A stretch of DNA of 64,000 nucleotides from Metapseudomonas otitidis (GTDB lineage: Bacteria > Pseudomonadota > Gammaproteobacteria > Pseudomonadales > Pseudomonadaceae). The notes below the pieces were generated by a model that was not told where the DNA came from, did not search any database, and worked only from the letters and a program-made list of their open reading frames with translations. Where the stretch lies: positions 213,895-277,894 of the forward strand of contig NZ_FOJP01000008.1 in assembly GCF_900111835.1 (NCBI RefSeq). The letters are read 5' to 3'. A program made the position numbers and the translations under genes. Positions 32,293 to 41,998 of this stretch are shown here, piece by piece (position 1 is the first letter of the stretch; each line of letters opens with the position of its first letter).

Positions 32293-32991
32293 TCACTCCT
32301 CGCGCAGGGTCTGGACCATGTAGTTGACATCGACGTCGTTGGCCAGCTTGTAGTGCTTGGTGAGCGGGTTGTAGGTCAGGCCGATGATGTCCTTCACGGC
32401 CAGGCCGGCGGCACGGCTCCAGGCGCCCAGCTCGGACGGGCGAATGAACTTCTTGAAATCATGGGTGCCGCGCGGCAGCAGCTTCATGATGTATTCCGCG
32501 CCGACGATGGCGAACAGGTACGCCTTGGGGTTGCGGTTGATGGTGGAGAAGAACACCTGGCCGCCAGGCTTGACCAGGGTGTGGCAGGCGCGGATCACCG
32601 AAGCGGGGTCCGGCACATGCTCGAGCATCTCCAGGCAGGTGACGACGTCGAACTGGCCGGGCATCTCGGCTGCCAGCTCCTCGGCGGTGATACGGCGGTA
32701 TTCCACCGGGACGCCGGATTCCAGCTGGTGCAGCTGGGCCACCGCCAGAGGCGCTTCGCCCATGTCGATGCCGGTGACGGTGGCGCCGCGCTGGGCCATG
32801 GCTTCGCTGAGGATGCCACCGCCGCAGCCGACGTCCAGCACGCGCTTGCCGGCGAGGTGGACGCGCTCGTCGATCCAGTTGACCCGCAGGGGGTTGATGT
32901 CGTGCAGGGGCTTGAACTCGCTTTCGCGGTCCCACCAGCGGTGGGCGAGGGCCTCGAACTTGGCGATTTCGGCGTGATCGACGTTGCTCAT
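32293..32991 (-). CDS. ubiG: Ubiquinone biosynthesis O-methyltransferase UbiG
   Basis: A 232-residue SAM methyltransferase performing both O-methylations of ubiquinone synthesis. It has [21 protein letters not shown], motif [43 protein letters not shown] and the UbiG-specific [21 protein letters not shown] and [14 protein letters not shown] at 32991 ([13 protein letters not shown]) is the family start; an in-frame ATG at 33009 is not needed. It is followed at once by mupP, whose start region overlaps its stop, and preceded by mtaD on the same strand with 25 bases between. Confidence 0.95.
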   Translation of the reverse strand: MSNVDHAEIAKFEALAHRWWDRESEFKPLHDINPLRVNWIDERVHLAGKRVLDVGCGGGILSEAMAQRGATVTGIDMGEAPLAVAQLHQLESGVPVEYRRITAEELAAEMPGQFDVVTCLEMLEHVPDPASVIRACHTLVKPGGQVFFSTINRNPKAYLFAIVGAEYIMKLLPRGTHDFKKFIRPSELGAWSRAAGLAVKDIIGLTYNPLTKHYKLANDVDVNYMVQTLREE

Positions 32992-33016
32992 GGTGAACAC
33001 CTTTATCAAACGTAAT

Positions 33017-34342
33017 TCAGTGACCGGCGATGCGCTGGCCCCATTGGCGGGCGGTGGCGATCAGGCGGTCTTCGTCCTGGCGGGTGAGGCGGCCGTCTTC
33101 CAGCAGCGGCTTGCCGTCCACCCACAGGTACCGGACGCGATCGCGCCCGGTGGCATAGATAAGTTGCGATACCGGGTCGTAGACCGGCTGCTGGGCCAGC
33201 CCGCTGAGGTCGACGGCGATCATATCGGCGGCCTTGCCCAGTTCCAGGGAGCCTGTGTCCGCTTCCATGCCCAGCGCGCGGGCGCCGTTGAGGGTGGCCA
33301 TGCGCAGGGCGCGGTGGGCGTCCAGGGCGGTGGCGGAGCCGGCGACGGCCTTGGCGAGCAGGGCGGCGGTACGGGTTTCCCCCAGGAGGTCGAGGTCATT
33401 GTTGCTGGCGGCGCCGTCGGTGCCGATGGCGACGTTGACGCCCGCGAGCCAGAGCCGCTCCACCGGGCAGAAACCGCTGGCCAGCTTGAGGTTGGATTCG
33501 GGGCAGTGGATGACGCTGGTGTTGCTTTCTACCAGCAGGGCCAGGTCGTCATCGCTGATCTGGGTCATGTGCACGGCCTGGAAGCGCGGGCCGAGCAGGC
33601 CGAGGCGAGCCAGGCGGGCCATGGGGCGTTCGCCGCGCTGCTCAAGGCTCTGCTGCACCTCGAAGGCGGTTTCCTGCACGTGCATGTGGATGCCTGCATC
33701 CAGTTCCTCGGCCAGCACCCGGATGTTCTCCAGCTTGTCGTCGCTGACGGTGTAGGGGGCGTGGGGACCGAAGGCGACCTTCAGGCGGGGGTGGTGCTTG
33801 AGGTCGCTGAACAGCTCCAGGCCACGGCGCACGGCTTCGCTGGCGTCGTGGGCGCCGGGGATGGGGAAGTCCAGCACCGGGATGGTGATCTGCGCCTTGA
33901 TGCCGGCGCCGTGCATGGCTTCGCTGGCCACCGAGGGGAAGAAGTACATGTCGGAGAAGCAGGTGATGCCGCCCTTGATCTGCTCGGCGATGGCCAGCTC
34001 GGTGCCGTCGCGGACGAAGTCCTCGTCGACCCAGCGGGCCTCGGCCGGCCAGATGTGCTTCTCCAGCCAGGTCATCAGCGGCAGGTCGTCGGCGATGCCG
34101 CGGAACAGCGACATGGCGGCGTGGCCGTGGGTATTCACCAGGCCGGGTGCCAGCAGCATGCCGGGCAGCTCGATGACCTCGCGGGCCGGATGGGCCAGGG
34201 CTTCCTCGCGCTTGGCGATCAGGGCGATACGGCCGTCGCGTACCCCGAGGGCGTGGTGGGAAAGCACGACGCCGGCGGGCTCCACCGGGACGATCCAGGT
34301 GGGCAGCAGGAGCAGGTCGAGGGGGAGGCGGGCGTGGGGCAT
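33017..34342 (-). CDS. mtaD: 5-methylthioadenosine / S-adenosylhomocysteine deaminase MtaD
   Basis: A 441-residue amidohydrolase of the TrzN/AtzB-like group. The metal motif [21 protein letters not shown] supplies the HxH near residue 70; later ligands appear in [18 protein letters not shown] and [17 protein letters not shown]. In P. aeruginosa the equivalent enzyme (PA3170) deaminates methylthioadenosine to methylthioinosine in a methionine-salvage variant. It is divergent from mtnA, whose product acts further along the same salvage route, so the shared region may coordinate the two. A TATACT element lies upstream on the minus strand. Confidence 0.92.
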   Translation of the reverse strand: MPHARLPLDLLLLPTWIVPVEPAGVVLSHHALGVRDGRIALIAKREEALAHPAREVIELPGMLLAPGLVNTHGHAAMSLFRGIADDLPLMTWLEKHIWPAEARWVDEDFVRDGTELAIAEQIKGGITCFSDMYFFPSVASEAMHGAGIKAQITIPVLDFPIPGAHDASEAVRRGLELFSDLKHHPRLKVAFGPHAPYTVSDDKLENIRVLAEELDAGIHMHVQETAFEVQQSLEQRGERPMARLARLGLLGPRFQAVHMTQISDDDLALLVESNTSVIHCPESNLKLASGFCPVERLWLAGVNVAIGTDGAASNNDLDLLGETRTAALLAKAVAGSATALDAHRALRMATLNGARALGMEADTGSLELGKAADMIAVDLSGLAQQPVYDPVSQLIYATGRDRVRYLWVDGKPLLEDGRLTRQDEDRLIATARQWGQRIAGH

Positions 34343-34416
34343 GGTGGCGCGTCCTGGGCGCGGAAAATATCGCGGGAGTATACCCGAATAGCCAAGCCAG
34401 ACCGCCCCTGCATCGC

Positions 34417-34422
34417 TATAAT
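34417..34422 (+). promoter_or_regulatory. -10 element of the mtnA promoter
   Basis: Perfect TATAAT, 39 bases before mtnA; the region 17 bases upstream is a poor -35 (AAGCCA). The following CCGCGG-TTTTT-CGCG bases form a weak leader hairpin. Confidence 0.5.
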
Positions 34423-34461
34423 CCGCGGTTTTTCGCGAAGTTGACTGGGGTGAGGTGTGGC

Positions 34462-35538
34462 ATGCGTGAGCGACTGTTGGCGGCCGAGAAGGTCACGGCC
34501 ATCGAGTGGCGGGACGGCGTCCTGCGGCTGATCGATCAACGGCTCCTGCCGCGCGAGGAAACCTGGCTGTCCTACGACTCCGCTGCGGGTGTGGCCCAGG
34601 CCATTCGTGACATGGTGGTGCGCGGTGCGCCGGCCATTGGCATCAGTGCGGCCTACGGCGTGGTGCTGGGTGCGCGTCAGCGGTTGGCGGCCGGTGGTGA
34701 CTGGCGCCAGTCGCTGGAGGAGGACTTTGCGCTTCTGGCGGGCTCCCGCCCTACGGCGGTCAATCTGTTCTGGGCGTTGAACCGCATGCGTGATCGCCTC
34801 GAGCGCCTGAAGGATGCGGAGGATCCGCTGGTGGTGCTGGAGGCCGAGGCAGTGGCGATCCATGAGAGTGATCGCGAGGCCAACCTGACCATGGCGCAAT
34901 TGGGCATGGAGGTGATCCGGCGTCACCAGGGTGCGCCCCAGGCCCTTCTCACTCACTGCAATGCCGGTGCCCTGGCGACCGGTGGTTTCGGTACGGCCCT
35001 GGGGGTTATTCGAGCGGCTCACCTGGAAGGGCTGGTGGAGCGGGTCTACGCCGATGAGACCCGTCCCTGGTTGCAGGGCGCCCGCCTGACGGCCTGGGAG
35101 CTGGTGAACGAGGGCGTGCCGGTGCGCCTGAACGCCGATTCGGCGGCCGCGCACCTGATGAAGGTGGGTGGCATCACCTGGGTGATCGTCGGGGCGGATC
35201 GCATCACGGCCAATGGTGATGTGGCCAACAAGATCGGCACCTACCAGCTGGCTGTGTGTGCAATGCACCACGGCGTGCGTTTCATGGTGGTGGCGCCCAG
35301 TTCCACCATCGACATGGGGCTGGAAAGCGGCGAGGACATCCCGATCGAGGAGCGTGCCGGCAGTGAGCTGCTGGAAGTGGGTGGGGTGCGCATTGCGGCG
35401 GATGTCGAGGCCGTCAATCCGGTATTCGACGTGACGCCGGCCGATCTGATCGATGTCATCGTGACCGAGCGCGGCATCGTCGAGCGCCCCGATGCCGAGA
35501 AAATGGCCCAGCTGATGTGCCGCAAGCGCCTGCACTGA
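34462..35538 (+). CDS. mtnA: Methylthioribose-1-phosphate isomerase MtnA
   Basis: A 358-residue isomerase of the eIF2B-alpha-like fold, converting 5-methylthioribose-1-phosphate to 5-methylthioribulose-1-phosphate in methionine salvage. Conserved elements are [38 protein letters not shown] (Cys about residue 170), [20 protein letters not shown] and [20 protein letters not shown] (catalytic Asp), then [12 protein letters not shown] at 34462 gives exactly the P. aeruginosa length. It is transcribed towards gyrA, which begins 218 bases later behind a hairpin. Confidence 0.95.
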   Translation: MRERLLAAEKVTAIEWRDGVLRLIDQRLLPREETWLSYDSAAGVAQAIRDMVVRGAPAIGISAAYGVVLGARQRLAAGGDWRQSLEEDFALLAGSRPTAVNLFWALNRMRDRLERLKDAEDPLVVLEAEAVAIHESDREANLTMAQLGMEVIRRHQGAPQALLTHCNAGALATGGFGTALGVIRAAHLEGLVERVYADETRPWLQGARLTAWELVNEGVPVRLNADSAAAHLMKVGGITWVIVGADRITANGDVANKIGTYQLAVCAMHHGVRFMVVAPSSTIDMGLESGEDIPIEERAGSELLEVGGVRIAADVEAVNPVFDVTPADLIDVIVTERGIVERPDAEKMAQLMCRKRLH

Positions 35539-35547
35539 GGCGTTTTG

Positions 35548-35579
35548 CCCACGCCCGGCGGGGCTGCCTGCCGGGTGGG
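35548..35579 (+). other. Hairpin after mtnA without T run
   Basis: CCCA-CG-CCCGGC paired with GCCGGG-TGGG around a 10-base loop, nine bases after the mtnA stop. No U-tract follows. It may end mtnA transcripts with Rho or stabilise the 3' end. A GGTAATCT element just after (about 35586-35593) could be the gyrA -10. Confidence 0.4.
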
Positions 35580-35756
35580 GATTGTGGTAATCTCCGCCAG
35601 TTCTAGCGCTTCCCTTCGCCGGGGCGGCTGCATCCACGCGACCCCGGCGTAACTCTTTGATTTTTCGTGTCGTCCTGGTGCTGGCCGGGCGGCGGATCCC
35701 GCCTCGTCCAGGATGGATGGCGCGGGGTTTCATCAGAAAAAGGAATCAGGCTTCTC

Positions 35757-38519
35757 ATGGGTGAACTGGCCAAAGAAATCCTCCCGGTCAATATCGAAGA
35801 CGAGCTGAAACAGTCCTACCTCGATTACGCGATGAGCGTGATCGTCGGTCGCGCCCTGCCGGACGCGCGTGACGGGTTGAAGCCGGTCCACCGTCGCGTC
35901 CTCTTTGCCATGAGCGAGCTGGGCAACGACTGGAACAAGCCCTACAAGAAGTCGGCCCGTGTGGTCGGCGACGTGATCGGTAAGTACCACCCCCACGGTG
36001 ATACCGCCGTGTACGACACCATCGTGCGCATGGCCCAGCCTTTCTCCCTGCGCTACATGCTGGTGGACGGCCAGGGCAACTTCGGTTCGGTGGACGGCGA
36101 TAACGCGGCCGCCATGCGTTACACCGAAGTGCGCATGGCCAAGCTGGCCCACGAGCTGCTGGCCGACCTGGACAAGGAAACCGTGGACTGGGTGCCCAAC
36201 TACGACGGCACCGAGCAGATCCCGGCGGTCATGCCCACCAAGATCCCGAACCTGCTGGTCAACGGTTCCAGCGGTATTGCCGTGGGCATGGCGACCAACA
36301 TCCCGCCCCACAACCTGGGCGAGGTCATCGACGGCTGCCTGGCACTGATGGAGAACCCGGAGCTCTCCGTCGATGACCTGATGAAGTACATCCCGGGTCC
36401 CGACTTCCCCACCGCCGGCATCATCAACGGTCGTGCCGGGATCATCGAGGCCTACCGCACCGGTCGTGGCCGTATCTACATCCGTGCCCGCGCCGAGATC
36501 GAGGACATGGAGAAGGGTGGCGGTCGCCAGCAGATCGTCGTCACCGAGCTGCCTTACCAGTTGAACAAGGCGCGTCTGATCGAGAAGATCGCCGAGCTGG
36601 TCAAGGAGAAGAAGATCGAGGGCATCACCGAGCTGCGTGACGAGTCCGACAAGGACGGCATGCGCGTGGTGATCGAGCTGCGTCGTGGAGAAGTGGGCGA
36701 GGTGGTGCTGAACAACCTCTACGCCCAGACCCAGATGCAGAGCGTCTTCGGCATCAACGCCGTGGCGCTGGTGGATGGCCAGCCGCGCACGATGAACCTC
36801 AAGGACATGCTCGAGGTCTTCATCCGTCACCGCCGTGAAGTGGTGACCCGCCGTACCGTCTACGAGCTGCGCAAGGCGCGTGAACGTGGGCACATCCTCG
36901 AAGGCCAGGCTGTTGCGCTGTCCAACATCGACCCGGTGATCGAGCTGATCAAGGCCTCGCCGACCCCGGCCGAAGCCAAGGAGCGCCTGATCGCCACCGC
37001 CTGGGAATCCAGCGCCGTGGAAGCCATGGTCGAGCGTGCCGGTGCCGATGCCTGCCGCCCCGAAGACCTGGAGCCGCAATACGGCCTGCTCGATGGCAAG
37101 TACTACCTGTCCCCCGAGCAGGCCCAGGCCATTCTCGAACTGCGCCTGCACCGCCTGACCGGCCTGGAGCACGAGAAGCTCCTGTCCGAGTACCAGGAAA
37201 TCCTCAACCTGATCGGCGAGCTGATCCGTATCCTCACCAACCCCGAGCGCCTGATGGAAGTCATCCGCGAAGAGCTGGAAAAGGTGAAGGCCGAGTTCGG
37301 CGATGCCCGTCGCACCCAGATCGTCGCGTCCCAGGTCGACTTGACCATCGCTGACCTGATCACCGAGGAAGAGCGCGTCGTCACCATTTCCCATGGCGGC
37401 TACGCCAAGTCCCAGCCGCTGGCCGTCTACCAGGCCCAGCGCCGTGGCGGCAAGGGCAAGTCCGCCACGGGTGTGAAGGACGAGGACTACATCGAGCACC
37501 TGCTGGTCGCCAACAGCCATGCGACCCTGCTGCTGTTCTCCAGCAAGGGCAAGGTCTACTGGCTGCGTACCTTCGAGATTCCCGAGGCGTCCCGTACCGC
37601 GCGTGGTCGCCCGCTGGTGAACCTGCTGCCGCTGGACGAAGGCGAGCGCATCACCGCGATGCTCCAGATCGACCTGGAAGCGCTGCAGCAGAGCGGCCGC
37701 GACGAGGATCTGGACGAAGCCGATGGTGTGGTGATCGAGGGCGAAGTGGTCGAGCCGGAAGCCGCCAGTGAAGGCGCTGACGATGGCGAGACCGAGCTGG
37801 CCAACGACGAGCCCACCGGCGCCTACATCTTCATGGCCACCGCCTTCGGCACCGTGAAGAAGACCCCGCTGGTGCAATTCAGCCGTCCGCGCAGTGCCGG
37901 TCTGATCGCGCTGAAGCTGGAAGAGGGTGACACCCTGATCGCGGCGGCCATTACCGACGGCGCCAAGGAAGTCATGCTGTTCTCCGATGGTGGCAAGGTC
38001 ATCCGCTTCAAGGAAAAACTCGTGCGCATCATGGGCCGCAATGCCCGTGGCGTGCGCGGCATGCGCCTGCCGGAAGGCCAGCGCCTGATCTCCATGCTGA
38101 TCCCGGAAGCCAATGCGCAGATCCTGACCGCCTCCGAGCGCGGGTACGGCAAGCGCACTCGCCTGGGTGAGTTCCCCCGCCGTGGGCGCGGTGGCCAGGG
38201 CGTCATTGCCATGGTTTCCAACGAGCGCAACGGCAAGCTGGTCGGCGCCATCCAGGTGCAGGACGGCGAGGAAATCATGCTGATCTCCGACCAGGGCACC
38301 CTGGTACGTACCCGCGTCGACGAAGTCTCCAGCTCCGGGCGTAACACCCAGGGCGTGACCCTGATCAAGCTCGCCAAGGATGAGACGCTGGTCGGGCTCG
38401 AGCGCGTCCAGGAGCTTTCCGACGATGGCGAGGACGACGTGATCGAAGGCCACGATGACGAGGCTGTGGCCGCGGTTGAGGGCGTCGAGGGCGACGCCGA
38501 GCAGGTCGCTGACGAGTAA
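35757..38519 (+). CDS. gyrA: DNA gyrase subunit A
   Basis: A 920-residue GyrA. The breakage-reunion domain has the catalytic Tyr in [11 protein letters not shown] (Tyr122) and the quinolone-resistance region with Thr83 and Asp87 ([11 protein letters not shown]), i.e. the susceptible residues. The C-terminal beta-pinwheel shows the GyrA box QRRGGKGK (about residue 562) and repeats such as [12 protein letters not shown] and [15 protein letters not shown]. An acidic tail (about 880-920, [18 protein letters not shown]) and an acidic insertion near 645-690 are typical of Pseudomonas. ATG at 35757 has AAAGGAATC upstream. It starts the well-known gyrA-serC-pheA-hisC-tyrA/aroA-cmk-rpsA gene series. 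Confidence 0.98.
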   Translation: MGELAKEILPVNIEDELKQSYLDYAMSVIVGRALPDARDGLKPVHRRVLFAMSELGNDWNKPYKKSARVVGDVIGKYHPHGDTAVYDTIVRMAQPFSLRYMLVDGQGNFGSVDGDNAAAMRYTEVRMAKLAHELLADLDKETVDWVPNYDGTEQIPAVMPTKIPNLLVNGSSGIAVGMATNIPPHNLGEVIDGCLALMENPELSVDDLMKYIPGPDFPTAGIINGRAGIIEAYRTGRGRIYIRARAEIEDMEKGGGRQQIVVTELPYQLNKARLIEKIAELVKEKKIEGITELRDESDKDGMRVVIELRRGEVGEVVLNNLYAQTQMQSVFGINAVALVDGQPRTMNLKDMLEVFIRHRREVVTRRTVYELRKARERGHILEGQAVALSNIDPVIELIKASPTPAEAKERLIATAWESSAVEAMVERAGADACRPEDLEPQYGLLDGKYYLSPEQAQAILELRLHRLTGLEHEKLLSEYQEILNLIGELIRILTNPERLMEVIREELEKVKAEFGDARRTQIVASQVDLTIADLITEEERVVTISHGGYAKSQPLAVYQAQRRGGKGKSATGVKDEDYIEHLLVANSHATLLLFSSKGKVYWLRTFEIPEASRTARGRPLVNLLPLDEGERITAMLQIDLEALQQSGRDEDLDEADGVVIEGEVVEPEAASEGADDGETELANDEPTGAYIFMATAFGTVKKTPLVQFSRPRSAGLIALKLEEGDTLIAAAITDGAKEVMLFSDGGKVIRFKEKLVRIMGRNARGVRGMRLPEGQRLISMLIPEANAQILTASERGYGKRTRLGEFPRRGRGGQGVIAMVSNERNGKLVGAIQVQDGEEIMLISDQGTLVRTRVDEVSSSGRNTQGVTLIKLAKDETLVGLERVQELSDDGEDDVIEGHDDEAVAAVEGVEGDAEQVADE

Positions 38520-38572
38520 CTGTGGCAAGGGCGGGCCTTCGCCGGCCCGTCCGTTCGGTAGAAGAAAAACCT

Positions 38573-38594
38573 GCGAGGGCGCCAGTGCCCTCGC
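38573..38594 (+). other. GC-rich hairpin between gyrA and serC
   Basis: GCGAGGGC-GCCAGT-GCCCTCGC, perfect 8-base arms, without a T run, 21 bases before the serC start. A second weaker stem (GGGCGGGCC/GGCCCG) precedes it. It probably modulates read-through or protects the mRNA rather than ending it. Confidence 0.45.
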
Positions 38595-38614
38595 GCTACC
38601 CAGTGAGAATGGAT

Positions 38615-39700
38615 GTGAGCAAGCGAGCCTATAACTTCTGCGCCGGCCCCGCCGCGCTTCCGGACGCTGTACTGCAACGTGCCCAGGCCGAACTCCTCGA
38701 TTGGCAGGGCAAGGGCCTGTCCGTGATGGAGATGAGCCATCGCAGCGATGACTACGTGGCCATTGCCGAGAAGGCCGAGCAGGATCTTCGCGACCTCCTG
38801 TCCATTCCCTCCAATTACAAGGTGCTGTTCCTCCAGGGCGGCGCCAGCCAGCAGTTCGCCGAGATCCCGCTGAACCTGCTGCCCGAGAACGGCGTGGCCG
38901 ACTACGTCGAGACCGGCATCTGGTCGAAGAAGAGCATTGAAGAGGCCAGCCGCTTCGGTCGCGTCAACGTCGCCGCCAGCGCCAAGGGCTACGACTATTT
39001 CGCCATCCCTGGCCAGAACGAGTGGCAGCTGTCCAAGGATGCGGCCTACCTGCACTACGCCTCCAACGAAACCATCGGCGGCCTGCAGTTCGACTGGATC
39101 CCGGAGGTTGGCGACGTACCGCTGGTAGTGGACATGTCGTCCGACATTCTTTCCCGCCCGCTGGACGTTTCCCGTTTCGGCCTGATCTATGCCGGCGCGC
39201 AGAAGAACATCGGTCCCAGCGGCCTGGTGGTGGTGATCGTGCGCGAGGACCTGCTGGGCCGTGCCCGTTCGTCCTGCCCGACCATGCTCAACTACAAGAT
39301 CGCGGCCGATAACGGCTCCATGTACAACACGCCGGCGACCTTCTCCTGGTACCTCTCGGGCCTGGTGTTCGAGTGGCTGAAGGAGCAGGGCGGCGTCAAG
39401 GCCATGGAGGCACGCAACAAGGCCAAGAAGGACCTGCTCTACGGTTACATCGATAAGAGCGACTTCTACACCAACCCCATCGCGCACAATGCCCGCTCCT
39501 GGATGAACGTACCGTTCCGCCTGGCTGACGAGCGCCTGGACAAGGACTTCCTCGCCGGCGCCGATGCTCGTGGCCTGCTCAACCTCAAGGGCCATCGCTC
39601 CGTAGGCGGCATGCGTGCCTCCATCTACAACGCCGTGGGCCTGGATGCGGTCGAGGCCCTGGTGGCCTACATGGCGGAGTTCGAGAAGGAGCGCGCGTGA
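38615..39700 (+). CDS. serC: Phosphoserine aminotransferase SerC
   Basis: A 361-residue PLP aminotransferase converting 3-phosphohydroxypyruvate to phosphoserine, also used in PLP synthesis. It has NFCAGPAALPDAVLQRAQ, the phosphate-binding FLQGGASQQFAEIPLNLL, SSDILSRPLDVSRFGLIYAGAQKNIGPSG with the PLP Lys in AGAQKN (about residue 196) and RPLVNLKG-like GLLNLKGHRSVGGMRASIYNA. The GTG at 38615 gives the family length and start (SKRAYNF) with GAGA upstream; an ATG at 38609 two codons earlier is possible. Its stop overlaps the pheA start. Confidence 0.95.
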   Translation: MSKRAYNFCAGPAALPDAVLQRAQAELLDWQGKGLSVMEMSHRSDDYVAIAEKAEQDLRDLLSIPSNYKVLFLQGGASQQFAEIPLNLLPENGVADYVETGIWSKKSIEEASRFGRVNVAASAKGYDYFAIPGQNEWQLSKDAAYLHYASNETIGGLQFDWIPEVGDVPLVVDMSSDILSRPLDVSRFGLIYAGAQKNIGPSGLVVVIVREDLLGRARSSCPTMLNYKIAADNGSMYNTPATFSWYLSGLVFEWLKEQGGVKAMEARNKAKKDLLYGYIDKSDFYTNPIAHNARSWMNVPFRLADERLDKDFLAGADARGLLNLKGHRSVGGMRASIYNAVGLDAVEALVAYMAEFEKERA

Positions 39701-40794
39701 TGTCCGACCAGGAACTGAAGGCCCTGCGTCTGCGCATCGACAGCCTTGACGAGAAGATCCTCGAGCTGATCAGCGAGCGTGCCCGCTGCGCCCAGGATGT
39801 GGCGCGGGTGAAGATGGCGTCCCTGCCGGAGGGCGAGAAGCCGGTCTTCTACCGCCCCGAGCGCGAGGCCTGGGTGCTCAAGCACATCATGGAGCGCAAC
39901 CAGGGTCCGCTGGACAACGAGGAAATGGCGCGGCTGTTCCGCGAGATCATGTCCTCCTGCCTAGCCCTGGAGCAGCCCCTCAAGGTGGCGTACCTGGGGC
40001 CGGAAGGCACCTTCACCCAGGCGGCTGCTCTCAAGCATTTCGGCCATGCGGTGATCAGCTCGCCGATGGCCGCCATCGACGAGGTGTTCCGCGAGGTGGC
40101 TGCAGGTGCAGTCAACTTCGGTGTCGTGCCGGTGGAGAACTCCACCGAGGGTGCGGTCAACCACACCCTGGACAGCTTCCTCGAGCACGACATGGTGATC
40201 TGCGGTGAAGTTGAGCTGCGCATCCACCATCACCTGCTGGTGGGGGAGAACACCAAGACCGACAACATCACCCGCATCTACTCCCACGCCCAGTCCCTGG
40301 CGCAGTGCCGCAAGTGGTTGGATGCTCACTACCCCAACGTCGAGCGCGTGGCGGTTTCGAGCAATGCCGATGCGGCCAAGCGGGTGAAGAGCGAGTGGAA
40401 CTCCGCCGCCATTGCCGGCGACATGGCGGCCAGCCTCTACGGCCTGACCAAGCTGTGCGAGAAGATCGAGGACCGCCCGGACAACTCCACGCGTTTCCTC
40501 ATCATCGGTAACCAGGAAGTGCCGCCCACCGGCGACGACAAGACCTCGGTCATCGTATCCATGCGCAACAAGCCGGGGGCGCTCCACGAGCTCCTGGTGC
40601 CGTTCCACAACAACGGCATCGACCTGACCCGCATCGAGACCCGCCCGTCCCGCAGTGGCAAGTGGACCTACGTTTTCTTCATCGACTTCGTGGGCCACCA
40701 CCGCGATCCGCTGATCAAGGACGTGCTGGAGAAGATCAACCAGGAGGCCGTGGCGCTGAAGGTGCTCGGTTCCTATCCCAAAGCGGTTCTCTGA
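39700..40794 (+). CDS. pheA: P-protein: chorismate mutase / prephenate dehydratase
   Basis: A 364-residue bifunctional enzyme for phenylalanine. The AroQ chorismate mutase domain (about 5-90) has LRLRIDSLDEKILELISERARCAQDVARVK; the prephenate dehydratase (about 97-275) has YLGPEGTFTQAAALKHFG, VPVENSTEGAVNHTLD and DNSTRFLIIG (Thr-Arg-Phe); the ACT domain (about 285-360) has KPGALHELLVPFHNNGIDLTRIE with GALH and ESRP-like ETRPS for phenylalanine feedback. ATG at 39700 shares its A with the serC stop (TGATG), so the two are coupled. hisC follows 87 bases later. Confidence 0.96.
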   Translation: MSDQELKALRLRIDSLDEKILELISERARCAQDVARVKMASLPEGEKPVFYRPEREAWVLKHIMERNQGPLDNEEMARLFREIMSSCLALEQPLKVAYLGPEGTFTQAAALKHFGHAVISSPMAAIDEVFREVAAGAVNFGVVPVENSTEGAVNHTLDSFLEHDMVICGEVELRIHHHLLVGENTKTDNITRIYSHAQSLAQCRKWLDAHYPNVERVAVSSNADAAKRVKSEWNSAAIAGDMAASLYGLTKLCEKIEDRPDNSTRFLIIGNQEVPPTGDDKTSVIVSMRNKPGALHELLVPFHNNGIDLTRIETRPSRSGKWTYVFFIDFVGHHRDPLIKDVLEKINQEAVALKVLGSYPKAVL

Positions 40795-40881
40795 ATCGAC
40801 GGTCACAGGCCGCTAGCCTCTTGCTGAACAGATCCGGCGCGTGGCTTCCGGCTTGTGGTCCAAAGCTTGAGGCGTGCAGCT

Positions 40882-41994
40882 ATGTCCTGTGATTTCCTTG
40901 CCCTTGCCCAGCCGGGCGTGCAGAAACTTTCACCCTATGTGCCCGGCAAGCCGGTGGATGAGTTGGCCCGCGAGCTCGACCTCGACCCGTCCGGCATCGT
41001 CAAGCTGGCCAGTAACGAGAATCCGCTCGGCCCGAGCCCCAAGGCTCTCGAGGCCATTCGTGCCGAGCTGGCCGAGCTGACCCGCTACCCCGATGGCAAC
41101 GGCTTCGAGCTGAAGCGCCGCCTGGCCGAACGCTGCGGCGTCACGCCGGCCCAGGTGACCCTCGGCAATGGCTCCAACGACATTCTCGATCTGGTGGCCC
41201 GGGCCTACCTGGCGCCTGGCTTGAATGCGGTTTTCAGCGAGTACGCCTTTGCCGTCTATCCCATCGCCACCCAGGCCGTGGGGGCTGTCGGCAAGGTGGT
41301 TCCGGCCCGGGATTTTGGCCATGACCTGCCGGCCATGCTGGCGGCCATCGACGCCAACACCCGCGTCGTCTTCATAGCCAACCCCAACAACCCCACCGGT
41401 ACCTGGTTCGGTCCGGCTGCCCTGGAGAGCTTCCTCGCCCAGGTGCCGGAAAACGTTCTGGTGGTGTTGGACGAGGCCTACATCGAGTATGCCGAGGGTG
41501 ACGAGTTGCCCGATGGTCTCGATTACCTGGCGCGATACCCGAACCTGCTGGTCTCGCGGACGTTCTCCAAGGCCTATGGCCTGGCGTCCCTGCGGGTCGG
41601 CTACGGTCTTTCCAGCGCCCAGGTGGCCGATGTGCTGAACCGCGTGCGCCAGCCCTTCAACGTCAACAGCCTGGCCCTGGCAGCGGCCTGTGCAGCGCTG
41701 GACGATGCTGATTACCTTGCTGAAAGCCGCCGCATCAACGATGCCGGCATGTTTCAGTTGGAAGAGGGGTTCCGTGCCTTGGGTCTGACGTGGATTCCTT
41801 CCAAAGGCAACTTCATCGCTGTCGACTTCGGTCGTGACGCTGCCCCTATCAATGCCGCCTTGCTGCGCGAGGGTGTGATCCTTCGCCCGGTGGGGAGCTA
41901 TGGCATGCCCACCTTCTTGCGTGTCTCCATCGGTCTGCCGGCGGAAAACGCCCGTTGCCTGGAGGCGCTGGCCAAGGTGCTCGCCCGTGCCTGA
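40882..41994 (+). CDS. hisC: Histidinol-phosphate / aromatic aminotransferase HisC (HisHb type)
   Basis: A 370-residue class I/II PLP aminotransferase. It has LASNENPLGPSPKALEAIR, GNGSNDILDLVARAYL, FIANPNNPTGT, LDEAYIEYAEG (PLP-contact Asp/Tyr) and SRTFSKAYGLASLRVGYG with the PLP Lys (about residue 224). In Pseudomonas this second hisC copy, outside the his operon, is set between pheA and tyrA and probably serves as broad aromatic aminotransferase making phenylalanine and tyrosine as well as histidinol phosphate. ATG at 40882 is chosen for family length. Its stop lies 4 bases before the tyrA-aroA start. Confidence 0.93.
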   Translation: MSCDFLALAQPGVQKLSPYVPGKPVDELARELDLDPSGIVKLASNENPLGPSPKALEAIRAELAELTRYPDGNGFELKRRLAERCGVTPAQVTLGNGSNDILDLVARAYLAPGLNAVFSEYAFAVYPIATQAVGAVGKVVPARDFGHDLPAMLAAIDANTRVVFIANPNNPTGTWFGPAALESFLAQVPENVLVVLDEAYIEYAEGDELPDGLDYLARYPNLLVSRTFSKAYGLASLRVGYGLSSAQVADVLNRVRQPFNVNSLALAAACAALDDADYLAESRRINDAGMFQLEEGFRALGLTWIPSKGNFIAVDFGRDAAPINAALLREGVILRPVGSYGMPTFLRVSIGLPAENARCLEALAKVLARA

Positions 41995-41998
41995 TGTC

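Noticed and set aside
35733..38528. 931-codon open frame on the minus strand opposite gyrA
   Set aside because: Shadow frame of high-GC gyrA codons; its translation is low-complexity (His/Gln/Leu/Val/Gly) with no domain, and gyrA is certain.
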